A stretch of DNA of 64,000 bases from CBDUQN01 sp965369375 (GCA_965369375.1 CBDUQN010000008.1:1-64000), one strand, 5' to 3'; positions 1-8,678 are shown, numbered from the stretch's first letter. Translations and numbers: made by a program. Notes: generated by a model not told the origin, from the sequence alone.

Positions 1-52
1 TCCTAAAAACTTTCTCCCGGACACACAAACCGTCTCCTCTTGCGAAATTGCC

Positions 53-81
53 TTGTCCAAGACTCTTCACATCGATAGAAT
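53..81 (+). promoter_or_regulatory. Putative sigma-70 promoter for the S9 peptidase
   Basis: TTGTCC at 53-58 and TAGAAT at 76-81 are separated by 17 bp. The site lies about 130 bp ahead of the chosen peptidase start. The match is moderate and rests on pattern alone. Confidence 0.35.
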
Positions 82-209
82 GACCTGTGCGAAAGGGGAA
101 TCGCTCAATTTAGGTATTAGTTATCTGGCTGAGTGCGTTTCCCATGTAAAAAGTATATGCGGTAATGCTTGTCTGTCTAGCGGTGTCATTACTGCAGAGG
201 AGGTTTGCA

Positions 210-2165
210 GTGAGAAGAGTCGCACGTATCCTGGTTATATCAGTATTACTCGTTCTGTCTCTGCCGCTCGAGGCGGGAGAAGTGGAGAGGAGAGAAGAGG
301 GAAACCTCGTTATCGAGGGCATACCGGAGATCCCGCAGCGCATCATAGATCGGATGATTCAATATCAGAACACCAGGGCTGCATCGTTATCGGGTTGGGA
401 TGCCGAGGGCAAGGGGATATTTATCTCCACCCGTTTCGGAGAGACGTCGCAGATTCATTATGTGGCTCGTCCGGGTGCAGCGAGACAGCAGGTCACTTTC
501 TTCAAGGAGCCGGTGAGAGGCGCCCGGGTCTGTCCGGACCCTGAAAGAAACGGATTTCTCTTCGCGAAAGACATCGGCGGAGGGGAGTTCTACCAGATTT
601 TCTATTTCGATATCGATACCGGTTCCTTCAAGTTGCTCACCGACGGCACATCCCGCAACGGGGGCGCCATGTGGTCGAACAAGGGTGACCGTTTCGCCTA
701 CTACAGCACAAAGCGAAACGGCAGAGACTGGGATCTGTTGGTGGGCGATATCGAAAAGCCCGCCGATGCCGTGCCGGTGGTCACGGAAGGGGGATTCTGG
801 CTTCCCGGTGACTGGTCACCCGATGACAACAGCCTGCTCGTCATGCGGTATGTGTCGGCGAACGAATCCTATGGATACGTTGTCGATCTCGAGACGCGGG
901 CGCTCATGCAGCTTAGTCCATCCGAGGAGAAGGTTTCGTACGGCGGCGCCGTTTGGGCGCGCGACGGCATGGGGATCTTCTTCAGCTCAGATCGTGAGAG
1001 CGAGTTCAAGCTGCTCCGATACTACGATATCGGTGAGAAGAAGGAGTACATCCTCACCGAGGATATTCACTGGGATATAGAGGATTTCGAGATGTCCGAC
1101 AAGGGTGACAGGCTCGCATTTACCGTCAATGAGGATGGGATAACGAAGCTCTACATGCTCGACACGCATTCGTTTCATTTCGAGGAGGTGCGGAGCATAC
1201 CTGTCGGCCAGATCTATTCGCTGCACTTCAATCCCGACGGAGTGCATCTCGCCTTTGTGATCAACACGCCTCAGACGCCGGGGGATGCGTATGTCCTGAG
1301 TGTCGAAAGCGGAGAGCTCGAACGGTGGACATACAGCGAGGTCGGCGGACTCGATACCGGTTCTTTCGTTGTCCCCGAGCTCATTCACTATGAGACTTTC
1401 GACACGGTGGATGGGAAGCCGCGCATGATTCCGGCATTTTGCTACAAGCCGAAGAATGGGGAGGGTCCGTTCCCCGTTCTCATAGATATACACGGCGGAC
1501 CCGAGGGGCAGGAGCTGCCATACTTCTCCGCGACCACACAGTATATGGTGAATGAGCTGGGGATTGCGGTGATCGCGCCCAACGTTCGTGGATCGAGCGG
1601 ATATGGGAAGAGTTATCTCAAGCTCGATAACGGGTACAAGCGTGAGGATTCGGTGCGCGATATCGGCAAGCTCCTCGACTGGATAGAGAAGCAGCCCGAG
1701 CTCGACGCGTCGCGTGTGGGCGTGATCGGCGGATCGTACGGCGGATACATGGTGCTCGCCGCGATGACCATGTACAATGACCGTCTCAAGGCGGGCATCG
1801 ATATTGTCGGCATAAGCAACTTTGTCACCTTTCTCGAGAATACAAAAGAGTACCGCAGGGATTTGCGGCGTGTCGAGTATGGTGATGAGCAGGACCCCCG
1901 GATGCGCGAGTTCCTCAACAAGATCTCCCCACTGACCAACGCCGACAGGATCACAAAGCCGATGTTCATTGTTCAGGGGCTCAACGACCCGAGGGTTCCG
2001 GTCGGTGAGTCGGAACAGATCGTGAAGGCTATTCGCGGCAACGGGGGGGATGTATGGTATCTCCTCGCCAAGGATGAGGGTCACGGTTTCAGAAAGAAGC
2101 GAAACAGGGATTATTACGCCTACACCACGGTGCTCTTTCTCGAGACGCACCTGCTCGGGGATTGA
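210..2165 (+). CDS. S9 family prolyl oligopeptidase-like serine peptidase, secreted
   Basis: This is a serine peptidase of the prolyl oligopeptidase / acylaminoacyl-peptidase family (651 aa), which cleaves short peptides. The GTG start at 210 is chosen because a strong ribosome binding site (AGAGGAGG) sits about 7 bases upstream. It also gives a clean signal peptide (basic MRRVAR, hydrophobic core, cleavage near residue 23); an upstream ATG at 165 lacks such a site. The middle part (about residues 60-400) has TolB/WD40-like beta-propeller repeats. The C-terminal alpha/beta hydrolase domain holds the triad: Ser509 in GGSYGGYM, Asp593 in LNDPRVP and His625 in DEGHGF. It probably acts in the periplasm or outside the cell. 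No operon partner is visible downstream. An exact substrate cannot be given. Confidence 0.9.
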   Translation: MRRVARILVISVLLVLSLPLEAGEVERREEGNLVIEGIPEIPQRIIDRMIQYQNTRAASLSGWDAEGKGIFISTRFGETSQIHYVARPGAARQQVTFFKEPVRGARVCPDPERNGFLFAKDIGGGEFYQIFYFDIDTGSFKLLTDGTSRNGGAMWSNKGDRFAYYSTKRNGRDWDLLVGDIEKPADAVPVVTEGGFWLPGDWSPDDNSLLVMRYVSANESYGYVVDLETRALMQLSPSEEKVSYGGAVWARDGMGIFFSSDRESEFKLLRYYDIGEKKEYILTEDIHWDIEDFEMSDKGDRLAFTVNEDGITKLYMLDTHSFHFEEVRSIPVGQIYSLHFNPDGVHLAFVINTPQTPGDAYVLSVESGELERWTYSEVGGLDTGSFVVPELIHYETFDTVDGKPRMIPAFCYKPKNGEGPFPVLIDIHGGPEGQELPYFSATTQYMVNELGIAVIAPNVRGSSGYGKSYLKLDNGYKREDSVRDIGKLLDWIEKQPELDASRVGVIGGSYGGYMVLAAMTMYNDRLKAGIDIVGISNFVTFLENTKEYRRDLRRVEYGDEQDPRMREFLNKISPLTNADRITKPMFIVQGLNDPRVPVGESEQIVKAIRGNGGDVWYLLAKDEGHGFRKKRNRDYYAYTTVLFLETHLLGD

Positions 2166-2224
2166 GGCAACAGTGCGAGCATGATAATGCTAGATATTCA
2201 AAGGAGTTGCGATACTTTATAAAT

Positions 2225-2269
2225 TATAGTAAAATTATTAATCAATTATTTTGAAAAAAGTTTACTATA
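2225..2269. repeat. Inverted repeat in the AT-rich region ahead of korD
   Basis: TATAGTAAA at 2225-2233 is perfectly inverted as TTTACTATA at 2261-2269, with 27 AT-rich bases between. It lies after the S9 peptidase stop and just before the putative korD promoter. It could be an operator or a weak structure at the peptidase mRNA end; the spacing is too long for a typical intrinsic terminator. Confidence 0.4.
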
Positions 2270-2283
2270 GTAATTAAAAAGGC

Positions 2284-2312
2284 TTGCTTCTGTTATATCA
2301 CTGGTTTATATT
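2284..2312 (+). promoter_or_regulatory. Putative sigma-70 promoter for korDABC
   Basis: TTGCTT at 2284-2289 and TATATT at 2307-2312 are separated by 17 bp. The site is about 90 bp ahead of the first oxidoreductase gene, within an otherwise AT-rich intergenic stretch. Confidence 0.5.
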
Positions 2313-2400
2313 GTAGCCGATTCAGGACCCTTACGTTCGTTTGTAAATTATGTAATGTTAAAAGGTTAAGAGGGTTCGAAGGAATCGGGAGAAATAACGG

Positions 2401-2610
2401 ATGGCCGAGGAGCAGTCGCCTGCAAAGAAGCCGGCGGTCATCAGGGTAAACATAGAATGGTGTAAGGGGTGCGAGATCTGTGTTGCCTTCTGTCCCAAGG
2501 ATGTTCTCGAGATGGAAGGCGGGAAGTGCAGGGTAGCGCGTCCGGAGGATTGCAGCAAGTGCATGCTCTGTGAGCTGCGCTGCCCGGATTTCGCCATTAC
2601 CGTCGAATAA
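2401..2610 (+). CDS. korD: 2-oxoacid:ferredoxin oxidoreductase, ferredoxin-like delta subunit
   Basis: This 69-aa protein is a small di-cluster ferredoxin. It carries two [4Fe-4S] motifs, CKGCEICVAFCP near residues 18-29 and CSKCMLCELRCP near residues 49-60. In four-subunit 2-oxoacid oxidoreductases the delta subunit passes electrons from the thiamine-diphosphate catalytic subunit to external ferredoxin. It is the first gene of a tight cluster with the alpha, beta and gamma subunits on the same strand. The ATG follows a GGGAG-containing sequence. It is assigned to KorD because the adjacent beta subunit looks like the 2-oxoglutarate type. Confidence 0.88.
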   Translation: MAEEQSPAKKPAVIRVNIEWCKGCEICVAFCPKDVLEMEGGKCRVARPEDCSKCMLCELRCPDFAITVE

Positions 2611-2675
2611 AGGACTTTCCGGGTCCTATTTTTTTGTCCGGTCTTTCTCGGTGTCTATTAAGGAGCGAGCGCCAC

Positions 2676-3821
2676 GTGGCGGATGATTTGAACGAGAAGA
2701 TCCTCATGATGCATGGAAATCAGGCCTGCGCGGAGGGGGCTATCGCCGCCGGCTGTCGATTCTATGCGGGATATCCGATCACTCCCAGTTCCGAGATCGC
2801 CGAGCACCTCGCCCGCAGGCTTCCGCTCATCGACGGGATGTTCATACAGATGGAGGACGAAATTGCGGCGATGGGTGTTATCATCGGGGCATCGCTCGCC
2901 GGTAATAAGGTTATGACCGCCACCTCGGGACCGGGATTCAGCCTCATGCAGGAAAATATCGGCTATGGGTGCATGGCGGAGGTTCCCTGCGTCGTTGTCA
3001 ATGTCCAGCGCGGTGGGCCGAGCACCGGGATGCCGACACTTCCGTCGCAGATGGACGTGCAGCAGGCGCGCTGGGGGACGCATGGGGATCACGGGATCAT
3101 TGCGCTGACGGCATCGTCGGCGCAGGAAACGTTCGAGCAGACGGTGAGAGCGTTTAACCTTGCGGAAACCTACATGACACCGGTAATTCTTCTCCTCGAC
3201 GAGATTGTCGGTCATTCGACCGAGAAGGTCATTTTTCCCGATGCGAAAACGCTCGAGATCGTCGATAGAAAACAGCCGACCGAACCGCCGGATAAGTACC
3301 TTCCTTACAAGAAAACAGATTCGTGTATCCCCGTTCTCGCTCACCTCGGGACGGGATACCGTTATCACGTTACTGGACTCTGTCACAACGAAACGGGATT
3401 CCCGACAAATGAACCGAAGGAGATAGAGGCGAATATCATCCGTTTGACCGAGAAGATCACGAAACACGCAGATTCGATCATCAGGTTCAAAACACTTCTG
3501 CTCGAAGACGCGGATGTCGCGGTCTTTGCGTACGGCTCGGTCGCAAGATCCGCCCGTAGCGCCATCATGCAATGCAGGGAGCAGGGCATAAAAGCGGGAC
3601 TGTTCGAGCCGACCGTGCTGTGGCCGTTTCCCGCTGAAGCGGTGGGTGAGGTTGCTCGTGCGGTGAAGGCGTTCGTCGTTCCCGAATTGAATCTCGGACA
3701 GATGGCGCGCGAAGTGGAGCTCTCGGTGAAGTGCAGGGCGGCGGTTCACCGCGTGAGCAGGGTCGACGGGGAACCCATTCCCCCGGGCCAGATAATCGCC
3801 AGGATCAAGGAGGTCGTCTGA
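2676..3821 (+). CDS. korA: 2-oxoglutarate (2-oxoacid):ferredoxin oxidoreductase alpha subunit
   Basis: This is the alpha subunit (381 aa) of a CoA-acylating 2-oxoacid:ferredoxin oxidoreductase, which carries part of the active site and the CoA-binding region. The diagnostic N-terminal motif GYPITPSSEIAE follows AEGAIAAGCRFYA. The GTG start at 2676 is chosen over a TTG at 2634 because AAGGAG lies about 10 bases before it and the family N-terminus begins near this point. It is followed after one base by korB. The complex converts 2-oxoglutarate plus CoA to succinyl-CoA, CO2 and reduced ferredoxin, or runs the reverse carboxylation. Substrate choice between 2-oxoglutarate and branched-chain 2-oxoacids is inferred from similarity. 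Confidence 0.88.
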   Translation: MADDLNEKILMMHGNQACAEGAIAAGCRFYAGYPITPSSEIAEHLARRLPLIDGMFIQMEDEIAAMGVIIGASLAGNKVMTATSGPGFSLMQENIGYGCMAEVPCVVVNVQRGGPSTGMPTLPSQMDVQQARWGTHGDHGIIALTASSAQETFEQTVRAFNLAETYMTPVILLLDEIVGHSTEKVIFPDAKTLEIVDRKQPTEPPDKYLPYKKTDSCIPVLAHLGTGYRYHVTGLCHNETGFPTNEPKEIEANIIRLTEKITKHADSIIRFKTLLLEDADVAVFAYGSVARSARSAIMQCREQGIKAGLFEPTVLWPFPAEAVGEVARAVKAFVVPELNLGQMAREVELSVKCRAAVHRVSRVDGEPIPPGQIIARIKEVV

Positions 3822-3822
3822 G

Positions 3823-4641
3823 ATGTTCGATTACCTCTCAAACGTTCGTGAATGGAACTTCCCGCACATCTGGTGCTCCGGATGCGGCGACGGAATAGTG
3901 CTGAAGGCGTTTATCAGGGCAATGGAGAAGCTGGGCATCTCGCGGGACAGGGCGGTCATGGTTTCCGGGATAGGCTGCTCGAGCAGGACACCCGGGTACG
4001 TCGATATGAATACCATGCACACGACGCACGGGAGGGCGATTTCATTCGCCACAGGCGTCAAGCTGGCCAATCCTAAGTTGAATGTCATAGTCGTGACGGG
4101 AGACGGCGATGCGACGGCGATCGGCGGCAATCACTACATCCATGCGGCGCGGCGCAACATCGATCTCACCGTCCTTCTGTACAACAACTACATATACGGC
4201 ATGACGGGGGGGCAGGTATCACCGACGACACCGCGCGGCGGCATGGCATCAACCGCTCCGTACGGAAACAGGGAACCCCACTTCAATATTTCAGGGCTCG
4301 CAGAGGCGGCGGGTGCATCGTTCGTCGCACGCGGAGACGTTTACCACGTGCAGAAGCTCGAGAAACTCATATCACAGGCTATTCAGAAGAAGGGATTCTC
4401 CGTGGTGGAGATCCTCTCGCCCTGTCCCACCGCATGGGGGAGGCGCAACAGGATGGCCCATCCGGTGAAGCTCATCGAGTGGCTGCGTGATAACGCCATT
4501 CCGAAATCCAAGTATGAGAAATTGAGTCCCGAGGAACGTGAAGGAAAGGTTCGCACGGGTGTTCTGGTTGATATAGACAAGCCGGAATTCATCGACGAGT
4601 ATCAGAAGCTGTTACATGAACTCAAGGCGAGAAAGAAATGA
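3823..4641 (+). CDS. korB: 2-oxoglutarate:ferredoxin oxidoreductase beta subunit
   Basis: This is the thiamine-diphosphate-binding beta subunit (272 aa). WCSGCGDG near residues 17-24 supplies cysteines for the [4Fe-4S] cluster. The ThDP/Mg motif GDGDATAIGGNH lies near residues 92-103, followed by NNYIYGMTGGQVSPTTP, which is characteristic of the 2-oxoglutarate and related types. The start codon is one base after the korA stop. The end overlaps the korC start by 4 bases (ATGA), so alpha, beta and gamma are translationally coupled. Confidence 0.9.
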   Translation: MFDYLSNVREWNFPHIWCSGCGDGIVLKAFIRAMEKLGISRDRAVMVSGIGCSSRTPGYVDMNTMHTTHGRAISFATGVKLANPKLNVIVVTGDGDATAIGGNHYIHAARRNIDLTVLLYNNYIYGMTGGQVSPTTPRGGMASTAPYGNREPHFNISGLAEAAGASFVARGDVYHVQKLEKLISQAIQKKGFSVVEILSPCPTAWGRRNRMAHPVKLIEWLRDNAIPKSKYEKLSPEEREGKVRTGVLVDIDKPEFIDEYQKLLHELKARKK

Positions 4642-5186
4642 AACGGTATGAAATTCGATTGAGCGGTTCGGGCGGCCAGGGATTGATCCTTGCGGGGAAG
4701 ATACTGGCGGAGGCGGTTGTTATCTACGAGGGGCGAAACGCCGTGCAGACGCAGAGCTACGGACCCGAAGCGAGAGGGGGAGCGAGCAAGGCCGAGGTCG
4801 TGATAAGCGACGGTGAGATCGACTATCCCAAGGCGGTCGAGCTCGATGTTCTCCTATCACTGACGCAGGCTGCCTGCACGCGGTACTCCGATGATCTGAA
4901 GCAGGGCGGCATCCTCATCGTGGATTCAGAGGCGGTGACTGAATTGCCCGAGGGCGACTACAAGGTCTATTCGATCCCCATCACCGAGATAGCGTCCAAG
5001 AAGGTTGGAAAGGTTGTCGTAACGAATATCGTGGCGCTCGGTGTCTTCACAAAAATTTCCGGGGTCGTTTCAGAATCGGCGATGAGAAAGGCGGTGCTCG
5101 CGAGGGTGCCCCGGGGCACCGAGGAATTGAACATGAAGGCCTTCGAGGAAGGCCTGAAAGCGGCGGGAGAGCACCTTTCCTCATAG
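4638..5186 (+). CDS. korC: 2-oxoglutarate:ferredoxin oxidoreductase gamma subunit
   Basis: This 182-aa protein is the gamma subunit of the 2-oxoacid:ferredoxin oxidoreductase. The family signature is visible at the N-terminus (LSGSGGQGLILAGKILAEA), followed by QSYGPEARGGASKAEVVIS. It completes the delta-alpha-beta-gamma set. Its ATG overlaps the korB stop, so the four subunits are probably made in stoichiometric amounts. The length is normal for the family. Confidence 0.9.
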   Translation: MKRYEIRLSGSGGQGLILAGKILAEAVVIYEGRNAVQTQSYGPEARGGASKAEVVISDGEIDYPKAVELDVLLSLTQAACTRYSDDLKQGGILIVDSEAVTELPEGDYKVYSIPITEIASKKVGKVVVTNIVALGVFTKISGVVSESAMRKAVLARVPRGTEELNMKAFEEGLKAAGEHLSS

Positions 5187-5313
5187 CATCGGCAAGGGTG
5201 CCGGAATAGAGGAGCCGCTATGTTCATGAAGACGGAAATGCCCGGACATGATTTGAATGTGATAATGTGATAATGTTACAACGCACTTTGAACAAACGCG
5301 AGGAGGTTGTTTG

Positions 5314-6654
5314 ATGGCAAAGAAAATGACCAAGGAAGAGCTAATCGCCAAGGCAAATAAGCCCGGTGAGGATGCGATGAAGCTGCATCCGTTTTATCTC
5401 GGAAAGATCGAGGTAATGCCCAAATGCTGTATCCGCGACTTTGATGATTTCGCGATATGGTATACGCCCGGTGTTGCGAAGCCCTGTCTCGATATTCACG
5501 ATAATCCTGAAACGGTTTACAAGCATACGAACAAGTGGAACTTCGTCGCCGTCATCAGTGACGGGACACGGGTGCTCGGCCTCGGCGATATCGGACCGGA
5601 GGCGAGTCTGCCGGTGATGGAGGGCAAGGCGCTGTTATTCAAATATCTCGGTGGCGTTGATGCGTTTCCCGTTTGCATCGACACGAAGGACCCCGATGTG
5701 CTCATCAACACTGTGAAACTCCTCCAGCCGACTTTCGGCGGTGTGAATCTCGAGGATATCTCGCAGCCGAAGTGCTTCCGTGTCCTCGAAACCTTGCGCA
5801 AAGAATGTCGTATCCCCGTCTGGCACGACGATCAGCAGGGTACCGCAGCCGTAACGGTTGCGGGGCTTATCAACGCGCTCAAGATCGTCGGCAAGGATAT
5901 CTCCAAGGTCAAGATTACGATGGTGGGGGCCGGCGCTTCCAATATCTGTATCTCGCGGATGATCATGCTCGCCGGTGTCACTCCGGGAAACATCATCATG
6001 TGCGACAGCAAGGGAATCCTTCACAAGGGTCGCGAGGAGCTCAAGGAGAGCTTCAAAGAGAAGTGGGAGATGTGCCAGAAGACGAACGGCGAGCAGAGAA
6101 CGGGTAGTGTTCCCGATGCGATAGATGGGGCGGATGTTCTTATAGCGCTCTCGAAGCCGGGACCCGATACGATCAAGAAGGATTGGATCTCGACGATGGC
6201 CCAGGATTCGGTTGTATTTGTCTGCGCCAATCCGATCCCAGAGATCTGGCCGTGGGAGGCGACGGAGGCCGGCGCCAAGGTCGTCGCCACCGGTCGGAGC
6301 GATTTCCCCAACCAGGTCAACAACTCACTCGGATTTCCCGGTATATTCCGGGGCACCCTCGACGTCATGGCGAAGACGATCACCGACGAGATGTGCATCG
6401 CGGCGGCAAAGGAACTCGCCAAATGCGCCGAGGACAAGGGGCTCAGAGAAGACTATCTCATCCCGACGATGGATGAATGGGAGGTGTATCCCCGCGAAGC
6501 CGCATCCGTCGGAAGGAAGGCGATCGAGCAGGGTGTGGCGCGTCTCGATCTTTCCTGGGATGAGCTTTACAACACGGCGTCAGAGATCATCAAGAAGTCC
6601 CGGGACCAGTTCCATACACTCCAGGACAAGGGGTTCATCAAGCTGCCCAAGTAA
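5314..6654 (+). CDS. NAD(P)-dependent malic enzyme
   Basis: Malic enzyme (446 aa) oxidatively decarboxylates malate to pyruvate and CO2, yielding NADH or NADPH. The N-terminal malic domain shows WYTPGVAKPC and SDGTRVLGLGDIGPEA. CIDTKDPD and WHDDQQGTAAVTVAGL form the catalytic and metal-binding core. The nucleotide-binding domain has VGAGASNICI, and the C-terminal part contains NPIPEIWPWEA. The ATG at 5314 follows GAGGAGG with good spacing; a TTG three bases earlier is less likely. The 127-bp gap after korC may hold its own promoter. It links C4 acids to the pyruvate pool used by the nearby pyruvate:ferredoxin oxidoreductase. The coenzyme preference cannot be read from sequence by eye. Confidence 0.9.
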   Translation: MAKKMTKEELIAKANKPGEDAMKLHPFYLGKIEVMPKCCIRDFDDFAIWYTPGVAKPCLDIHDNPETVYKHTNKWNFVAVISDGTRVLGLGDIGPEASLPVMEGKALLFKYLGGVDAFPVCIDTKDPDVLINTVKLLQPTFGGVNLEDISQPKCFRVLETLRKECRIPVWHDDQQGTAAVTVAGLINALKIVGKDISKVKITMVGAGASNICISRMIMLAGVTPGNIIMCDSKGILHKGREELKESFKEKWEMCQKTNGEQRTGSVPDAIDGADVLIALSKPGPDTIKKDWISTMAQDSVVFVCANPIPEIWPWEATEAGAKVVATGRSDFPNQVNNSLGFPGIFRGTLDVMAKTITDEMCIAAAKELAKCAEDKGLREDYLIPTMDEWEVYPREAASVGRKAIEQGVARLDLSWDELYNTASEIIKKSRDQFHTLQDKGFIKLPK

Positions 6655-6700
6655 GGACATGTGAAACACGCTATCGATTTTACTCGAAGGATTGCCGCAT

Positions 6701-6745
6701 GAGGCCGTTCGGTTCGTGGAATCGGGCGGCCTCGCTCTTTCTTTA
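6701..6745 (+). terminator. Putative terminator after malic enzyme
   Basis: GAGGCCG at 6701-6707 is inverted as CGGCCTC at 6727-6733, with a 19-base loop. It is followed by a T-rich run (GCTCTTTCTTT). The loop is long, so the terminator may be weak. Confidence 0.4.
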
Positions 6746-6853
6746 AATATTTCTATTGCAAAGTGTTCTTGTTTTCTTTCAAATGCCTATGATTGGGTTC
6801 AGCTAACATGAGCGCGTTGCGCTCGCTTCATCCGCCTTGAAGTGAGGAGTACG

Positions 6854-7447
6854 ATGCATACCGGGACGCCGGGGAAATCGTCGATAAATCTTTACCGCAT
6901 TCTCTGGCACAGTCTGACGGGCCTCGCAATCGTCGCGATCCTGTGGTTCACCTACCCGTCGACGAGGCTCGTTTCCTTTATTCTGCTTGCCGCGTTTTTT
7001 CTCCTTCTCGCAATCGACATACTGCGTTTCACCACGCGAATGGGATATGCGCTCTTTTGGGCACACTTGAATTTTCTCGCGGGGGAGAAGGAGAAGAAGG
7101 GACTCAACACGTCGGTTTATTACGCGCTGTCCCTGCTGATATGCGTCAATATCTATGAACCGCGGATTGCGATGGGGGCGATTGTCTGTCTTGCCGTTGG
7201 TGATGTGACGGCCAACATCGTGGGCAAGCGATTCGGTCGGCACAGGCTCAAGGACAAGTCGATCGAGGGCATGCTCGGCAACGCAATCGTCTGCTTCGCA
7301 ATTCTCTATTTTATCGTGCCATCGATCCTCGTCGCCGGTGCCGGTGCTCTCGCCGGCGCGGTCGTGGAATTCTTGCCTATACCTATTCTCAACGATAATA
7401 TTTCGATACCGCTTGTTGCGGGGCTGGTAATGACGCTCGCTGCTTGA
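6854..7447 (+). CDS. Dolichol/phytol/diacylglycerol kinase-like CTP-dependent membrane kinase
   Basis: This is an integral membrane protein (197 aa) with about six hydrophobic segments. It resembles the SEC59/DGK1/VTE5 group and CDP-diacylglycerol synthases. The key signature is GDVTANIVGKRFG followed by KDKSIEGMLGN near residues 117-140, which matches the CTP-binding and catalytic motif of CTP-dependent lipid kinases. The ATG at 6854 follows GAGGAG. A GTG at 6842 would add four residues without a better ribosome site. The lipid substrate is unknown: diacylglycerol, undecaprenol or phytol are all possible. It converges on the next gene with only about 6 bp between the stops. Confidence 0.72.
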   Translation: MHTGTPGKSSINLYRILWHSLTGLAIVAILWFTYPSTRLVSFILLAAFFLLLAIDILRFTTRMGYALFWAHLNFLAGEKEKKGLNTSVYYALSLLICVNIYEPRIAMGAIVCLAVGDVTANIVGKRFGRHRLKDKSIEGMLGNAIVCFAILYFIVPSILVAGAGALAGAVVEFLPIPILNDNISIPLVAGLVMTLAA

Positions 7448-7453
7448 GGCCGG

Positions 7454-7909
7454 TTAACTGTAGATCACCCAGAACCGGTAGATGACGAACGCGACGACGA
7501 GCCCCTCGGTGATCCAGGACAACGGCTGGCGGTAGTATCCCTTGATACATTCGTTTCCCCAGAAGCCGGTGTGTTTCCAGAGGCGGAACGAGAAGCGTTT
7601 TTTCCAGAATGGGTAGAAGAGCGGCATGCCGACGGTGGATCCGAGGTCCACGAAGTAGTGGACGAGGAGACTGATTAATGCGAAGAAACCGTATTTGACT
7701 CCGATGAGTCCGAAGAGGAACGATACAATGACGGCAAAGAGGAGCGTATGGGTGATCGAGCAGTGGAAATCTTCGTCCGCCCAGCCCCACAGTATCGGGA
7801 AGGCGTCGAAGTTCGGGAGGAAATGGGCGAATCCGACGACTAGGAATGTTCTCCAGTTCCAGTCGTAGCTGCTGATCGCCAGAACTATCGCGGCGTGTCC
7901 AAACTGCAT
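7454..7909 (-). CDS. YdjM/DUF457-like membrane-bound metal-dependent hydrolase
   Basis: This 151-aa protein has about four membrane segments. It carries the histidine/aspartate pattern of the YdjM (LexA-regulated inner membrane protein) family: an early MQFGHAAI, FAHFLPNFDAFP near residues 27-38, HSITHTLLFA near residues 49-58 and LLVHYFVDLGS near residues 81-91. The conserved H and D residues are presumed to bind metal, but the reaction is not established. It is the last gene of a minus-strand group with the VTT protein and the DUF362 protein, with about 70 bp between it and the VTT gene. Confidence 0.65.
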   Translation of the reverse strand: MQFGHAAIVLAISSYDWNWRTFLVVGFAHFLPNFDAFPILWGWADEDFHCSITHTLLFAVIVSFLFGLIGVKYGFFALISLLVHYFVDLGSTVGMPLFYPFWKKRFSFRLWKHTGFWGNECIKGYYRQPLSWITEGLVVAFVIYRFWVIYS

Positions 7910-7979
7910 TCGATGCCTCCTTGCCGATGTGGATTCACTTTATATGTATCGCCACTTTTAGCAGATTGAGCGGTGTACG

Positions 7980-8678
7980 TCAATTCAAGGATTCTCCATT
8001 TCCGGCTTTTTCTTCCTTCTTTGAAGGATTCTCCATTTCCGGCTTTTTCTTTCTTCTTTGAAAGATAATCGAAGAGGTGAATAGAATGACGAACAGCACG
8101 ATGATGATCCAGTTCGGTATCTTGATCATATAACCGAAGTGAGCGAGAACATAGAAACGGGGTGCTCTGCCGACCAAGACCGCTGCAAGGTATTTCCGCA
8201 AGCTGTATTTACTAGCCGATGCAAAAATCCTGAAAGGGTAGAAGGGAATAGGGGTGAGCGCCGCGACGACGAGACTGGCGAAGGGGGCGGTCATGAAATA
8301 CTTGTTGAATTTCCTGAAGTACCGGTGATTCTTGAGATCGCTCATCTTGGGAATTCTGAAGAGCTGGTCGATGAGGACATAATTGAGGTACTCGGTAAAG
8401 AGCGTCGCGAGGAGCGTCACCCAGGTTACGGTGAAGGGATGGAACAGCTTGCTGTAGTAAAAAATAATGGGCTCGTGAGGTATTACCGCGATGAGGAATT
8501 CCGACGGGATCGTATAGGCGAACAGGATCAGGAGCCGGCTGTACTGCGGGCCGCGATAGAGCGTGAGCAGGAGCGCGAGCACGAAGAGCACGGCGACCGA
8601 TGCGATGACGATCCAGACAGTTCTGGTTAAATGCACTCTCTTTTCGGGAGTGCGAACTATGAAGTCATCGTGTTCCAC
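7980..8678 (-). CDS. VTT-domain (DedA/SNARE-associated-like) membrane protein
   Basis: This 232-aa membrane protein resembles the VTT/DedA superfamily, whose members include lipid scramblases and small-molecule transporters. Hydrophobic segments lie near residues 20-42, 50-65, 80-100, 130-160 and 190-212, followed by a basic tail. The start is a GTG whose last base overlaps the TAG stop of the DUF362 gene, so translation is probably coupled. Its C-terminus is altered by a 37-bp tandem duplication (7987-8060) that changes the frame and lengthens the tail by about a dozen residues. The function is inferred only at the superfamily level. Confidence 0.62.
   Translation of the reverse strand: MEHDDFIVRTPEKRVHLTRTVWIVIASVAVLFVLALLLTLYRGPQYSRLLILFAYTIPSEFLIAVIPHEPIIFYYSKLFHPFTVTWVTLLATLFTEYLNYVLIDQLFRIPKMSDLKNHRYFRKFNKYFMTAPFASLVVAALTPIPFYPFRIFASASKYSLRKYLAAVLVGRAPRFYVLAHFGYMIKIPNWIIIVLFVILFTSSIIFQRRKKKPEMENPSKKEEKAGNGESLN
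7987..8060. repeat. 37-bp tandem duplication at the 3' end of the VTT-domain gene
   Basis: Two head-to-tail copies (7987-8023 and 8024-8060) differ at a single base. The unit is not a multiple of three. The same DNA is therefore read in two frames in the minus-strand gene, giving KKPEMENPS and then EEKAGNGESLN before the stop. Confidence 0.95.

Noticed and set aside
987..2150. Minus-strand open frame opposite the S9 peptidase
   Set aside because: It is entirely within a well-supported peptidase gene and has no family resemblance.
5251..5280. Extended -10 promoter at the duplicated GTGATAAT ahead of malic enzyme
   Set aside because: The two GATAAT copies lack a convincing -35 at 16-18 bp, so I did not call a promoter.
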